21,267 nt of DNA from Hyphochytrium catenoides. Its lineage: Eukaryota > Sar > Hyphochytriomycetes > Hyphochytriales > Hyphochytriaceae. The stretch is taken from the NCBI GenBank assembly GCA_900088475.1, contig FLMG01004581.1, positions 791-22,057 on the forward strand. Reading direction: 5' to 3'. Both the position numbers and the translations under genes were made by a program. Shown piece by piece: positions 1-11,000 of the stretch (position 1 is the first letter of the stretch; every line of letters starts with the position of its first letter). Under the pieces are notes generated by a model. It worked only from the letters and a program-made list of their open reading frames with translations, had not been told where the DNA came from and made no database searches.

Positions 1-565
1 CCCACACACAAATTCTCATCCTCTTCTTCTTGCTCTCTTTCTCATTCTGTTCTCCGGTCCTCCTCTTCCTGCTTTTTCTTCTTCCTCAAACGCCTGCCTG
101 CTTCTTGTCTTTGCTTGCTCTCTCCTCCTTTCCGGTCATCCCTCCGTCGAAGTTAATCACCCTGCCTTTTTCTTTATTCATGTTATCTATATAGAGCTTC
201 TCGTTAGTACACCGTCTGGGCCGTTGCTTTTCTTCTACTTCTCAAGATCTCTGCTTTTCCTGCAAAACCCTCTCTCATATATTATATCAGACTGAACAAA
301 CAGTGACACGTTCCTTTGCCATAACATGCCTTCCTGACGGCTCGCCCGTTTATTATTCTCTCTTATTTTCAGAAGCTCTTACTTCGAATTCCCATTCCAT
401 CTCGCATCTGCCTTTCTCCTTCTTGCCCTCTTCAATTATCTCTTAGCCAAGTTTAAATCGCGGTCCTCTTCTTGCTCTTCTCTCTCTGAGGTAGCGCTTT
501 TAAAGGCTCTTTCTTACTTGCTCTTTCTTGACCCTCTACACTACTGTCTCACTTCTAGCTAACTC

Positions 566-592
566 TTAACCCTAACCCTAACCCTAACCCTT
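566..592. repeat. Short interstitial telomere-like repeat (TAACCC)4
   Basis: Four perfect head-to-tail TAACCC units occupy 567-590 and are flanked by partial units. The complementary strand reads TTAGGG, the telomere unit of animals, many fungi and many stramenopiles. The array is far too short to be a functional chromosome end and lies inside unique sequence, so it is an interstitial copy. It may be a scar of end repair, a relic of a former chromosome end, or a telo-box-like regulatory element. Confidence 0.85.
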
Positions 593-910
593 ATATCATT
601 GGAAAATTTCCCCTAATTAACTCTTCCTCTGACCCTCCCTCAAAATGTCTCTAACCCCAGATTTTTCTTTCTGCCCGCTTTTTCGTGTGTCTTCGTAGCT
701 TAGTGGCTAACATCGGTACTTCCTATTTTCTCGCTTTTTCCTGGCAACCCTCTCAGCCCCCACCTATAGAGTGCGTTATTGATACCCATTCGCCCCACCG
801 CCGCTCGCAACCGTTGCTCCTCCTCTATTCGGTCGCTTCCTTCCATCAGTCTCATTCTCTGTCTTTCCTTTCCCCTCTCTCTGTGTCGATCGACATATAT
901 GCTACTAAGT

Positions 911-920
911 GTATATAAAG
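911..920 (+). promoter_or_regulatory. Isolated TATA-like box
   Basis: The plus strand reads GTATATAAAG in an otherwise CT-rich stretch, a good match to the TATA consensus. A pyrimidine-rich stretch follows about 30 bases downstream, where a start site would lie. No coding gene follows on the plus strand for several kilobases, so the box may be fortuitous or may serve a non-coding transcript. Confidence 0.2.
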
Positions 921-1330
921 CAGCGTTTTCTTCTTCAATATCTGCGGGTGTCCATCTTTCTCTGATCGTTTCCCACGTCCCCTTTTCTATCTTCCACCTT
1001 CCTCATTATATCTCTGTCATTGTTCCTCCTTCCTAGACTTACTCTCTATCTTCTTAGTATAATATACATTTCAACACCAAGTCTTCAGCGTACTGCCTCT
1101 TCGCCCTCGCTACGTCTGCCATCATGTGTCCGATAATGAGGTGTACTATCACCTTATTGTTTATCCTTCTTCTTCTGCTTTCTCTTCATCGATAGCACTC
1201 TTTCTCTCTCTCATGTCTCGTGTATAGGATCAATAACCAGGCAACATTCCTCAGTACCATTGTAAAGCTAAATTTGTCTCTCTCTTGGTCTCTTCGTTTA
1301 TTCATTGTCGACAGTCATGGTCTTCTTCTA

Positions 1331-2514
1331 ATTATCGGTAGTCTGATGATTTAAGTGAGGCGTAGGGCAGAACTCTGTGCCACGAGAGACCCAGAGAGAA
1401 CAGAACGGAACCAAGAATGGGATGAAGCGCTGCTACTACCTGTAGGAGCACTTCGCAAGCAGAAGGGCAGACGGGGAACAGCAGGACACTGGCGAACACA
1501 AGGCCACACGCTTCTTCTGCTACATGCAACGCTTAACCCTAATTCCATCAGACCCGTTTTCTCTCCCTTTTTCTCCTTCTTTAGGCTTGACCCCATCCTC
1601 TTCAGGAGGAATTAACAAATAGAAGACGGCTTGGATTGAGAAACAAAGTAGGGTAATACAACTCGGTGGGGCAAATGTAAAGTAAGTGGGAGTTCAAGAA
1701 CGAGCAGGAGCCGCGAAATCTGTCCGATGGGACTCTAGAAAAGTAAGGCGTCGAAGAAAGAGCCACAGAAAGCTGTGAAAAGCAATAGCACGGGATGAAA
1801 CACAGCAAGAGCAGAGATATGTATGGTCTATCAAGGATCTCCGTAACAGCTCCCCGTTCCCTCCCAGTTGGCCACCGTTGTCTGATGTCCTGAACATTGA
1901 TCTAGACTACTACTTGGTCCGCCGAAAGAAGATGCTCGGTCAATTGCTTTTTGAGCAGAACCATCGCATCGTGTGAACTACTTTCTATCTCACGATGCGG
2001 CTGGAGAGCTTAAGAGGAGAGACTGAAAATCGAAGCAAATAGACCTCATTAAGGTAGTAAGGTGAGGGAAAAAAGGAATGAGGAGGAGCCCGCTCTGTCA
2101 AGAAAGGGAGTGCCTAAATGATCCTGCTGCAAGCAGATATGAGGGAGGCCGGCAACAACTGTTCTCTCAAAGGAGAAGCTGTCCAGGCAAAGGGATGGCG
2201 GGTTGAGACGCAAAGAAAAGAGAAGTCGAAATCGGGAGGGTCTAGCTTTTCTTCTCAACAGGAGAAGATAACGTCTTCCCCATATTCCATCTCTTCATGA
2301 CGCACTTCTTGCTCTTCCAACACTCCCACTGAAGAGACACAGAGAAGTGCATCTCCCTCTCTTTGTCCTTGTCTCTAATTCCGATTCTGTCGCTCCTTTG
2401 CTAATCTTTGATGTCCTTTTTCCTCCTCCTCCTTGTCTCGCTTGATAAATGACAGGCAGTGCGGAAGCGGTGATAGCCGTTGGCCGCAGACATCGCAAAC
2501 CCAAAGAACACAAT
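1331..2514. other. Non-coding stretch, nothing recognised
   Basis: Composition is mixed here, with purine-rich blocks between about 1380-1420, 1610-1800 and 2040-2240. Open frames of 60-86 codons occur on both strands and overlap one another, but none shows a protein motif, a plausible splice chain or similarity I recognise. The 10-mer TTAACCCTAA at 1533-1542 is another telomere-like fragment. I see no gene, RNA gene or mobile element in this stretch. Confidence 0.5.
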
Positions 2515-2516
2515 AC

Positions 2517-2620
2517 AGGGAGAGAGAGAGAGTGATGTAGGAATCTCTCTTTCCCTCTCTCTCTCTCTCTCTATCCCTCTCTCTCTCCTATTCCTTCTCT
2601 CGTCTTCTCTCTCTCTCTCT
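2517..2620. repeat. GA/CT microsatellite cluster with inverted arrangement
   Basis: A purine run of GA dinucleotides at about 2517-2533 is followed within about 12 bases by long CT runs extending to about 2620. GA facing CT on the same strand can pair as a hairpin, and the polypurine/polypyrimidine character permits triplex formation. No coding potential is present. Confidence 0.8.
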
Positions 2621-2703
2621 AAAGCGGTTTAGTATCAGGTAGTGAACTTCAGAAAGTACAAGCTGGCCCCATTGCCCCAGCTGCAGCTGACATTAATGAC
2701 ACG

Positions 2704-2763
2704 TACTCTCTCTCTCTCACACTCTCTCTCATACTCTCTCTCTCATTGCCCCTCCCTCTCTGT
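2704..2763. repeat. Interrupted CT microsatellite
   Basis: CT dinucleotide runs are interrupted by CA and CAT units, in a pattern of short CT blocks separated by ACA or ATA. It is the second CT block within 150 bases of the one at 2517-2620, so the two may be parts of one degenerating repeat tract. Confidence 0.7.
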
Positions 2764-3660
2764 TACTCGTATTAAATAAGAGATACCCCACCACCCTTTC
2801 AACAACCCTTCATTCTCTCGTCATTCATCTTCGTCCCATTCTATTGACGCTTGTCACGGACGTTTCTTCTTTTTTTTTTCCGAAGGGACGGACGACCCAG
2901 ACATAGAGAGGAAGAGAGAGAATGCAACAGTATACGAAGAAAGGGAAGACATAAAGGCCGATGTGTCTCGTACCAAGAAGCAAGGCGCATACATGCTTCT
3001 TCATGCGTCAGCGTCGTCCGCTTCTGCTGTCATTACTTCTTCCTCTCGTTTCTTTCCCTGGCGGAAAGATAAAAGTGGGGAATAGAGGAACGGGGGAAGA
3101 GAAGAGGCTGACAAGGAGGAAGAGAGAGAGGAGGAAGAGATTGAGATGAAGGTGAAGAAAGAGATAGATATAGTGAGAAGAGAAGCACGGATAGTTATAC
3201 GGGAGACGACAGTGTGAGGACATATACTAATAAGAAAAGAAAGACTTGTTGTTTCAGCAACATCCTCTGTTCTACGGCGAGTACATAGCACAGGAAGTGA
3301 GAGGTGCTCACTCATCACCTTTCCACTCTTTCGCCCACTGCCACTTCTCGCGTTGCTTCTCTTTTCCTCCGCCTTTCTCTTCCCCCGGTCGTCAACCTAA
3401 GAAAAACAGAGATTGATGATAATGCTAAAGTTAGTTAGGAGGGATAATGAGCGGGATGGGGAGACCAATGCTCTGATACCTTACTTCCCCATTTTAGTTC
3501 CCTTGACTTCTGGTGGGGGGAGGGGAAAAGGAATGAAAACGCTTCTTCTCTTTCTTTCTCTTGCCCGGTCCCTTCTTCCTTTCTCTCTCTCCTTCTCCTC
3601 ATCCGCCGGTTCTCTATATGTTCGCTCATCTCCTATCAGCCTCCTCTTTAATTGATGCAT
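2764..3660. repeat. Alternating pyrimidine-rich and purine-rich non-coding blocks
   Basis: The plus strand switches between pyrimidine-rich blocks (about 2790-2880, 3300-3400 and 3530-3650) and a marked purine-rich block (about 3080-3200, full of GA, GGA and GAAGA units). The 105-codon minus-strand frame at 3001-3318 is the shadow of that purine block, giving a Ser/Leu/Ile-rich product of low complexity, and is not supported as a gene. Confidence 0.55.
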
Positions 3661-4618
3661 TTATGTTACGGTTCTGCAGGCGACGAGTGAAAATAAGATA
3701 ACCTTTTCAACGCCATCTTGATCGCTCTTTCCTGACTTTGAAAAGTAGGGCGAAGCGATAACAAGGAGCCGTTAGTCTGGGACTGTGCCACGAATCGATT
3801 AGCAGGCACGGGACTAAGTAAGGCTATTATCCAGTTGAGGCGATGCCAGAAAAGACAGAAAGCTCTTCTTCTGCAGAGTTATAGACTGAAGTGGTGGACG
3901 AAGCATTCAAGTCTAACATACTAAATAACATAGAAGCCTTTGTCTCAAGGACAACAATCTGCTAAAGAGAGTTAGAACCAGGGGACGGGGACGACGCCCC
4001 AACCCAGGAAGAAGGAGAATTCTCTTTTCTCTATCCAATTCTCCTTCACATTTCTTCTTCTGTCTTATGGCATAGGAATCACGGTCTTCTGAAGTAGTCT
4101 CATGCTTTCCATCTGCTCCACCACCTTTCTCACCCACCTCATCAGATAAGACATTGTAGGCTGTGCTGAGCAGGAGCTTCTCTATTATTTCGGTCGTTTG
4201 GGGTGATGAACTTCCAAAGTCAATAAACGTGGCCTAAGAAGGGAATTTTATAATTATTGCTCTTGACGGCGAGACTTCCTCTAACCACCTGCTTCTCTTG
4301 CTCGTCTAAAGTGAGGCCTTGCAGAGCCAAGATTAAGGAGAATGAAGGCAAGCCTGCTATTCTTGTAGCACCGTGATCATTGTGTTCAGTCGTCAGCTCT
4401 TTGTCTTACTACTACCTACATCTCTCTTGGTTCAAGACTTACAAGGAGCTTGTTTCTAGATAAAGGAACTGCTCAACGTGATGCGATAGATGAGATGCAG
4501 CGGTGGAAGTTAGTAAAGCAAATCAGGAGCCATTACTCGGGCCGCGGTTTCAGGCCATGGTGATGAATCTTCGTCATTAGGGTTAATTGTTGCGGCGCTC
4601 TCGTCCCGTCTAAGGACA
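3661..4618. other. Intergenic, presumed 3' flank of the TMEM144-like gene
   Basis: Less biased sequence lies downstream of the minus-strand transporter stop codon at 4619, so the part nearest that stop should include its 3' UTR. The telomere-like 10-mer TTAGGGTTAA lies at 4577-4586, about 35-40 bases past the stop. I found no clear AATAAA signal close to the stop, and no supported open frame. Confidence 0.4.
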
Positions 4619-6911
4619 CTAATAGCTTAGGACGTTTAAGATGCTACCGACAGTCAACAATCCTAAGGCAGCAGCCACAATGAATAGGTTCCGCCGGCCC
4701 TCTACCTCCTTGAAAAATAGAACGGACCACATCTGTGCTACTCCTACTGGGCCTACAGCTGAGATTGGATAGGCTTTCTCGAAGCCAATGACACCAATCG
4801 CGATGTCCAGCAGGATCAAGGCGCATCCCCATATTATGCCAGAAACATAGGCTGGTCTTAGCGCGCCCCTCTTCATCTTGGTTTTCCTGTAGCGATGGAA
4901 AGATGAATAGCTGAGGAAGGCAACGGTGCTCGCCAAGTAGATGCCCAAAGTTTGCGAGAAGATGAAGTCTTTTGCCCTGCACTGGACCAGCACACCCGCC
5001 TCCTGCTTCTTGCAGCCTTCAATCCAAAGAAGGAACGGGGTGAGAGAATTGGCGAAAATAAAGCCGCAGAAAATGGCCAAGCCAACCCCCATGGCCCGTG
5101 CTTGGAAGGACGATCTGGCGGTCGTCTCTCCAAAAGGATTCGCCAAGCTGTTGAGCTCAAACGGTCCTAGCGCCGACAAAAAGAAGAGTTTAGACAACGC
5201 GTAAACTAACAGGAAGTCGTTGCTTAAAACATGCACTGACAAGCACCCTTCCAGCCGGTAAGTGCCTCGCTGATGAAACAAGAAGAAAAAAAGCAGGGCT
5301 ATAGGAGTTTCGGTTGTTACACGCTAGCAGAGATGCAAGTCTCACCGAAGTTTGGCAATTCCGAGAGAATGAGTGACCGACGGATCTCCACTGTTGGTCT
5401 GGACGTGGACGATGCGGGTGGTGAACCTCCGAGGATAGGCATCAGCGCCTCATCCTTCGCTCCAGTCTAGATGGATACGTAATGGTCAGTGAGCACACGT
5501 GCGAGACAGCGAATATTGAGGAGCCAGAGGTACTCACGCGCTCAGCAAAAGTTGACGGAGAGGTTTCTGTGGGCCGGACCAAGCTAAAAAGCAGTGTGGA
5601 GAAGAGCATCATGCCAAAGCCCATAATGTTTAACATATCACTTTCCGGCTTCTGCTCTTTGACGCCGAACCAACCTGGCAACAACCAGATCATGCAGATT
5701 GGTCCCATTTTAGAGGTAGTAATGAACAAGTGACCAGGCGTGAGAGCTTGTTATGCTTACCTTCTCGGACAACAAGATAAGCGACAAGGAGGTTAGTAGA
5801 ATTCCAAAAGGCAAATCCTAGGCCCAGACCAATCAGGTTGACCACTGTGGGAATAAACATGTTGGCCACAGCCCACATTGCTCCTCCCACCATTCCCTTT
5901 GCGAAGACATATAGACCTATCACGTATTGGCCAGGTCAGCTAGATTGTATTAACAACTGTGTTCAGATGGATAGAAGTAGTACATTCATGGTGTCAATGC
6001 CTGGGAGGTAGAAAATTTTTCAGCACAACGTCCCAAAGATAATCTTGATGACAAGTAGGACTTTTAGCTCTACGACGAAGCTTGCGCCCAGGCTCAAGCG
6101 TCAAAAGCGGCAGAAAAGTGACAGGGGGAAAAGCAGAGCGACAACCGTAGTCGTTTATACCTGCTTTTTCAAAGTTGTCCCAGTTGTGATTGTAGATGCC
6201 CCACACTAAGCCGGTGAAGAAGATGCCAGAACACTGTGGAGCGAGATGGTGGTAGAGACGATGAGACAGGACAATGTAGGCACAAAGAGCTAGAGTACAC
6301 GCAAACTGTATAGTCAAGCTAGTCAAAACAGTGAAAGCTACTTCTTCTTACCATGAACCACTGGAAAATGATCCCGTCTATGGGCGGATAGATGCAGGAG
6401 AATTGCAAAAAAAGAGTTAATAGCCGGGATGGGACCAGAGAGAGGGCCACGGCCCAAGCTCGTACCATAAGTAGGGTGCTGTTTCGTAGGAACTGTACAC
6501 AGTTAAAATGCCAGGACCCGGATGCAAGGCCAAGGAAGAAAGGCCGACAAAGTATAGCGAGAGGGTCCGGTCAAGGTTAGCTTAACGTTGAGTTGTGACT
6601 TATTTCATAGCAGCTCACCGTAAGTGGAACCAAAGAGCGCTGTGGACAGGAGAATGGCGGCATAGCCAATGCTGGCCTGTTGAGAAGGTGAACAGAGCTA
6701 CCTTAGTGGTAGTAATAGATCATCGTTTGCTTGAGAGGCGACTTAGATTAAGGGAAACCTGTTTTAACGGTTCGCAAGGCGTGATGAAAGCGATAAGAAG
6801 TACCAGTATATAGGACCAAGTAAAAGACTCCCAAGGATAGTAGGCACGGCAACCAGTGCCCATTCCCTTCGCACCAAAGTGTTGACTTACATCATAGGTG
6901 GAATACGCCAT
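4619..6911 (-). CDS. TMEM144-like multi-pass membrane transporter (PF07857 family), nine exons
   Basis: This encodes a predicted 388-residue polytopic membrane protein of the TMEM144 family, in the drug/metabolite transporter superfamily. The family is annotated as putative carbohydrate transporters with substrate unproven; about 345 residues is usual in animals. Coding exons on the minus strand are 6911-6891, 6676-6619, 6492-6466, 6377-6352, 6233-6161, 5916-5761, 5674-5538, 5466-5346 and 5166-4619; all junction phases agree and the total is 1,167 bases. Family hallmarks are DGIIFQW around residues 36-42, GGAMWAVAN around 76-85, GLGLGFAFW around 95-104 followed by GWFGV near 121, and VGPVGVAQMW..FFKE.EGRRN at 344-366. 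Residues about 126-206 include the variable hydrophilic loop. The ATG at 6911 was chosen because it yields the usual short N-terminus; the frame stays open upstream, so that end is less certain. The last intron's acceptor could instead be at 5236, in phase and adding 23 residues. Location (Golgi, vacuole or plasma membrane) cannot be read from the sequence. Confidence 0.87.
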
Positions 6912-8007
6912 GGTCTCGGAAGAGCGAGCACAGAGTCCTCGCTGGCTACCTGGAAGACTGCTTATAGCGGCACCAGCCCGTGCGATGACCTTCGGGTTCG
7001 ACCTCTGACAACAACCTGCCCACCTTTGACGGTAAGAGTTGCGGCTTGGAAGAGAATGGACAAGCGCCAGAAGTGTGAAAGACTGAATGAGAGAGCAAGA
7101 GCAATGAGATGATGATGAACCGACAATGATGAGTGCAGTGTGAGCTGCTGGCCCGCTGGCGCTTGGAAAAGGGGCAAGGAAAGGCAAAAGAATCCAGAAA
7201 AATCTTAATCATGTCGGCGTGTCGGCGTGCCGTTCATGAGGAATAATATCAACATGATTCGATAGCCTTGTGGTAGTAAAGAAAGTTTATTCGGAATCTA
7301 AGCCACTGATCAGCTCCAATGTGTCGCTTCATCCCTTACAACTTCAAGTTAAACGTCTTCAAACGCCCATCAGTCCAGTGACTTCCCGCAGACGCTGCCA
7401 CCAGCGGCGATCACGGCGGTAGCTAGCTCATCAGTCAGACTTCCCCCTTCTTCCCTATAATCTCGTTCCCTTCTCCTCCAACGGCACCTCATCATGCCCC
7501 GTGTCCAGTCTCTCCTCCAGCTTGCCCTAGAATACTACTACTCGTAGAGGGAGGAGGACACGGAGGCCATCCAGCTTGCTAATGATGGCAAAATCGTCGA
7601 CGTGAAAAGATGAGAGGCGGCCCATGATGCATGAGAAGGTGAAGATTTTTTAGGAGCGGTAGGAAGGTTCGCGCTTCTTAGCACCTTAGTCTCTTCAGAG
7701 TAACATGTCAAGGTTTGCTTCACATACTCGCTCTTCTCCTCTTGTTTCGCGATAAAAAAATTTCTGCCTCGCCCGAGGCCCTTCACGCTAACAGAGACGG
7801 CCTACAGCTCTGTGCCATCTTGCTGTTCAAGAGCATCGCTATCTACCTCTTGAGTGATCCCGCTGGGCTAACGCGTTTCACCACAATGTGCCTCCTTTCT
7901 CTCCCCTTAACATCTATGGATTGGCTCGCCTGCTAGGTAGCCACTCAGATAATACTTCATAATAGTACCTAAGCTACATCATGATTTAGAGAAGGCTCTT
8001 TATATTA
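6912..8007. other. Intergenic region between TMEM144-like and PUM3 genes
   Basis: It should hold the promoter of the transporter gene (minus strand, upstream of 6911) and the 3' UTR of PUM3 (downstream of its stop at 8008). A doubled 8-mer, GTCGGCGTGTCGGCGT, lies at 7213-7228. Minus-strand frames at 6946-7212 and 7538-7786 are not supported as exons. A coding-looking plus-strand stretch at 7494-7936 is described separately. No tRNA or mobile element was seen. Confidence 0.4.
7494..7936 (+). pseudogene. Possible degenerate or unmodelled coding remnant, unrecognised
   Basis: From an ATG at 7494 the plus strand reads MPRVQSLLQLALEYYYS, hits an in-frame TAG at 7545, then continues REEDTEAIQLANDGK and onwards to a TGA near 7611. 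About 160 bases later, 7778-7936 encodes an amphipathic stretch beginning EALHANRDGLQLCAILLFKS that ends at a stop. Amino-acid use in both pieces looks protein-like rather than low-complexity, but I recognise no family, cannot join the pieces with convincing splice sites, and see a stop inside the first. It may be a decayed gene, alternatively spliced exons, or chance. Confidence 0.2.
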
Positions 8008-11000
8008 TCATGACCGCTTCTTCTGCTTTGACTTCTTCGTGGTCGTCCACTTGCCTCCCCTGTCTCCCCCTTCCGTCCGGTTCCCTTCTCTCTCTGCATC
8101 GACTTTCTGTTCCGGCGGAACGCTTTCTTCGCCAAGGGCCTTCAAAATTAATGCGGTTCCCTTCTTTTCTTGATGGTTCTTGAGCTCTTTCAAGTGCGCC
8201 TGTAAGAGTTTCTGCAGCGACGACGTCCGGAGAGATGCAGGACCGTCAGTCCGCTTATAGATGGGGGTAAAGATCCAAAGAACCGTAGAGGTTACGGAGG
8301 GGAAGAGACTATGAAGGTTGCGGAAGCAGAACTAGACAACATGACAGGAAAGGAGCCTCAGAAGGAGAAAGAGCTTAACACATTTGCCAGATCTTCAAAA
8401 CTATTCCTTACCTTTGCTTTCTCTTTGGTCTCTTCCTTCTCCAATAGAGCAACTACGACGAATGCCCCTCGGTTGTTGGCGGCCCATTTGGGAAGAGAAT
8501 CCCCCAGCGTCTCTAAAAGAGATGAAGCAAACTCCGGCAAAGCCTGCACTAGGCGCTTCAAGGCGAAGTGGCCACTAGGATGCTCCATTACCTGCAGAGC
8601 ATTGAAAGATTAGATGCCCTTGCGTAGGAGGAGAGGTTTGCTAGAAGAGATCGAAACGGCAATGAGGCTATCCCAACAAGGGACATCAAAAAGAAGAGAG
8701 GATTGGCGGATTCGCACTGGGGCATGCAAGGAAGAGCACCCCGCGGAAAGCGGAACAGTTAGCAGGGCGTGTGGATGCAGAGGGTTAGGGTTATAGCAGC
8801 GTCCACGACTTCGTATCGCGTACATTCACTTTGTTTCCTTCTGCGCCTCCTTCTTCATCTGTTTGGTCATCCCCTCTGGCATCATCTCCCTCTTGCTGAG
8901 CGACAAGCGACAATATTGCCTCAATAACCGCCTGGGTCTTCCATTGCTTGACAGTCTCGACCAGGACATCGCTGCCCGACCTATCGCAGAGAAGCTCTGC
9001 TGTCCTGGAGGCACAAAGCTGCTCAAGTGGACCTTGGAGAGACTACAACCACGTGGAACAGGCAGCCAAGCAAATGAAGAGACGCGATAGTTAGAAGTCA
9101 CTAAAATGGCCATCTGTATGTGAAGACGGTAAACAGAATGAGGGCCAGAGGAGGACTATTTCGTTTGCCACTCAACCTTTGCGGAAGCACGAAGGGCTAA
9201 ACAGCTTCAGATCCTTCTCAACTTATCTTACTGTCTCCTTTAACCTTCTATTGCCCCCGTCTCCTCTAACCCTTCCACTGCGCCAAATTTATCTCACCTT
9301 AAGAAGCTCCATTCTCCGCACCTCTGGGTCCTTCTTGTACGTGAGAATCTCTTTAGTGGGGTCATCTGGGTCTGAGATGGTGGGCTTGTGCAGCACTGAA
9401 AGTTCGTCAGGATCTAAGTAGCGTCTGTTTAGTGGAGACAAGAGCTGCAGTAGCGCTTTTCTCCCATTGTAGTCTGTCGCCACCGAAAAGAGTTCGGGCA
9501 CCTAAACCAATCAGGGTCAGATGACACACTCATGCCACTCACCCTTGCTATGTCGCCCTTCGCCTCTCCCCAATCTTTCACGCCGCCCAAACCTAAACTT
9601 AACCCTACTTCTGAGCCCCTAGGTAACTTCATCACCTAGATAGTCAAACTACGTTGAGCTTCTGCTTCCATCCTCCTGCCCTCAGGTAGCTTTTTTCACA
9701 TCACACAGCTCGTCCTCTCCTCGCTCTTGTGCTGTTCCCTACCATTTCTGAGATTATGGATTTCTGTACATTCACTGTGTCATCTATTACGTCGAAAATT
9801 CGGAGCAGCAGTAGGTAGCCGCTGGGGTGATTGCACGCCTCTAGCACTTTTCCCTTCAGCGCCTTCAGAACTTTCTTACGATCCTTTGGGGAGCCTTAAT
9901 GGTAGAAGAAAAGGGGTGGGGGTTAAGAGGAAGGCGAGGCCCAATTGCAAACAGAGAAGCGGACAACAAAACATCCAGACTGTTAGCTGAAGGTGGTGTC
10001 TTCGAAGAGCCGTAGCCATTACAAATGTTGCAAGGCTAAGGAAATGAGGAAGAGTGCCCGAAGTGACTAGCACTGAAGTTACGAGCTGAAGGTGTAACGA
10101 GCTCAAGTGGGCAAATTCATATGATAATGCTCCAGTATGGGTCGTGCAAAGGTAAATCGCAAAAGAATGGTACTCATACCGTAAGCAACGGCATGGGCAG
10201 CGGCTTTGGCCCCTGGTCTGGTCGCCACCAGGGCTAGAGTTCCGTCTACATAGCTTGGCACCATGGCAGCGACTTCTACCGGAGTTGCTTGTGAGAGGTA
10301 CTCCCATAGCAAACTCTGGACGAAGGCAAGGTTCAGGAGCTCCTTTTCAATCATTCGATTAAGCTGATGGGGTGAGAAGGCGTGTTAAAAATCTATACAG
10401 CCGAGAAGAACTCTCAGAAGATCAGTGGCAGGAAAAAGAAGCAGAAAAGACTAGATCTATCATCCCAGAAGAGTTTATGGACAAAATGAAGGTTAGCATC
10501 TCTCTCGTAGGCGTTGGGTGCATTAGCGGTCTATTTGGAGACTTCTAGTCCACACTACTGTGTGGGTAGAGCGCTGACACTTGCTTTCCTTCTGTTTCTC
10601 TCTTACCACTCCGTGTACATGTTTCATTACTTCATCCCTCTTCTTGGGCTTTGCCTCCAGGATGGCTGCAAGACTCTTCTTACTGTCGTCTCGGAAGAGC
10701 GCGAACTCTCGACCATAGAATTCCACTCGTAACCGAGCCATCTAATCGTCAGCGCATAAAACGAAAGGGTCATCACGCAGGTCGCAAATAGGTATCTCTG
10801 GAACAGCAGACTCAACACTAGGTGGCAAGGCGACAATTAACCATATCAAGAAAACTACTCAGCGTCGCGGTATCAAAAGCCATAGAAGTCAGAAGAAAAG
10901 TGCTTGACAGTTGGATGCAAGAGAGAGCTATCTATCAGCGTGACAAGGTAGGAGAGCCCTCAGCAGCAGAAAGCACAGATCAACGAAGGTGGGACGAAGT

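Larger units (their letters stand above)
1..1330. repeat. Pyrimidine-rich low-complexity non-coding stretch
   Basis: The plus strand is strongly enriched in C and T, with endless short CTT, TCT and CTC runs and few purine blocks. The only open frames are short (under 90 codons), rich in Ser, Leu, Pro and Phe, and look like products of the composition. No splice-bounded exon chain could be built on either strand. It contains the telomere-like repeat at 566-592 and a TATA-like box at 911-920, listed separately. It could be an intergenic or subtelomeric tract, or a pyrimidine-rich UTR or intron of a gene lying outside the window; I cannot tell which. Confidence 0.6.

Noticed and set aside
685-1615. 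Several open frames of 60-86 codons in the CT-rich left part
   Set aside because: Compositionally driven Ser/Leu/Pro-rich products on overlapping frames of both strands, with no motif and no splice chain.
2517-2763. CT/GA repeats considered as a CRISPR-like or tandem array
   Set aside because: Simple dinucleotide microsatellites in eukaryotic DNA, without spacers or conserved repeat units.
3001-3318. 105-codon minus-strand open frame
   Set aside because: It is the shadow of a purine-rich block; the product is Ser/Leu/Ile low complexity with no recognisable domain.
6720-7187. 155-codon minus-strand frame that would extend the TMEM144-like protein upstream by over 90 residues
   Set aside because: Only MAYSTYD at its 3' part joins the conserved protein, through a good GTAAGT donor at 6890. 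The upstream part lacks family similarity and the family has a short N-terminus.
7538-7786. 82-codon minus-strand frame downstream of PUM3
   Set aside because: No family recognised, no linking splice sites, and it lies beyond the PUM3 stop codon, so more likely 3' flank.
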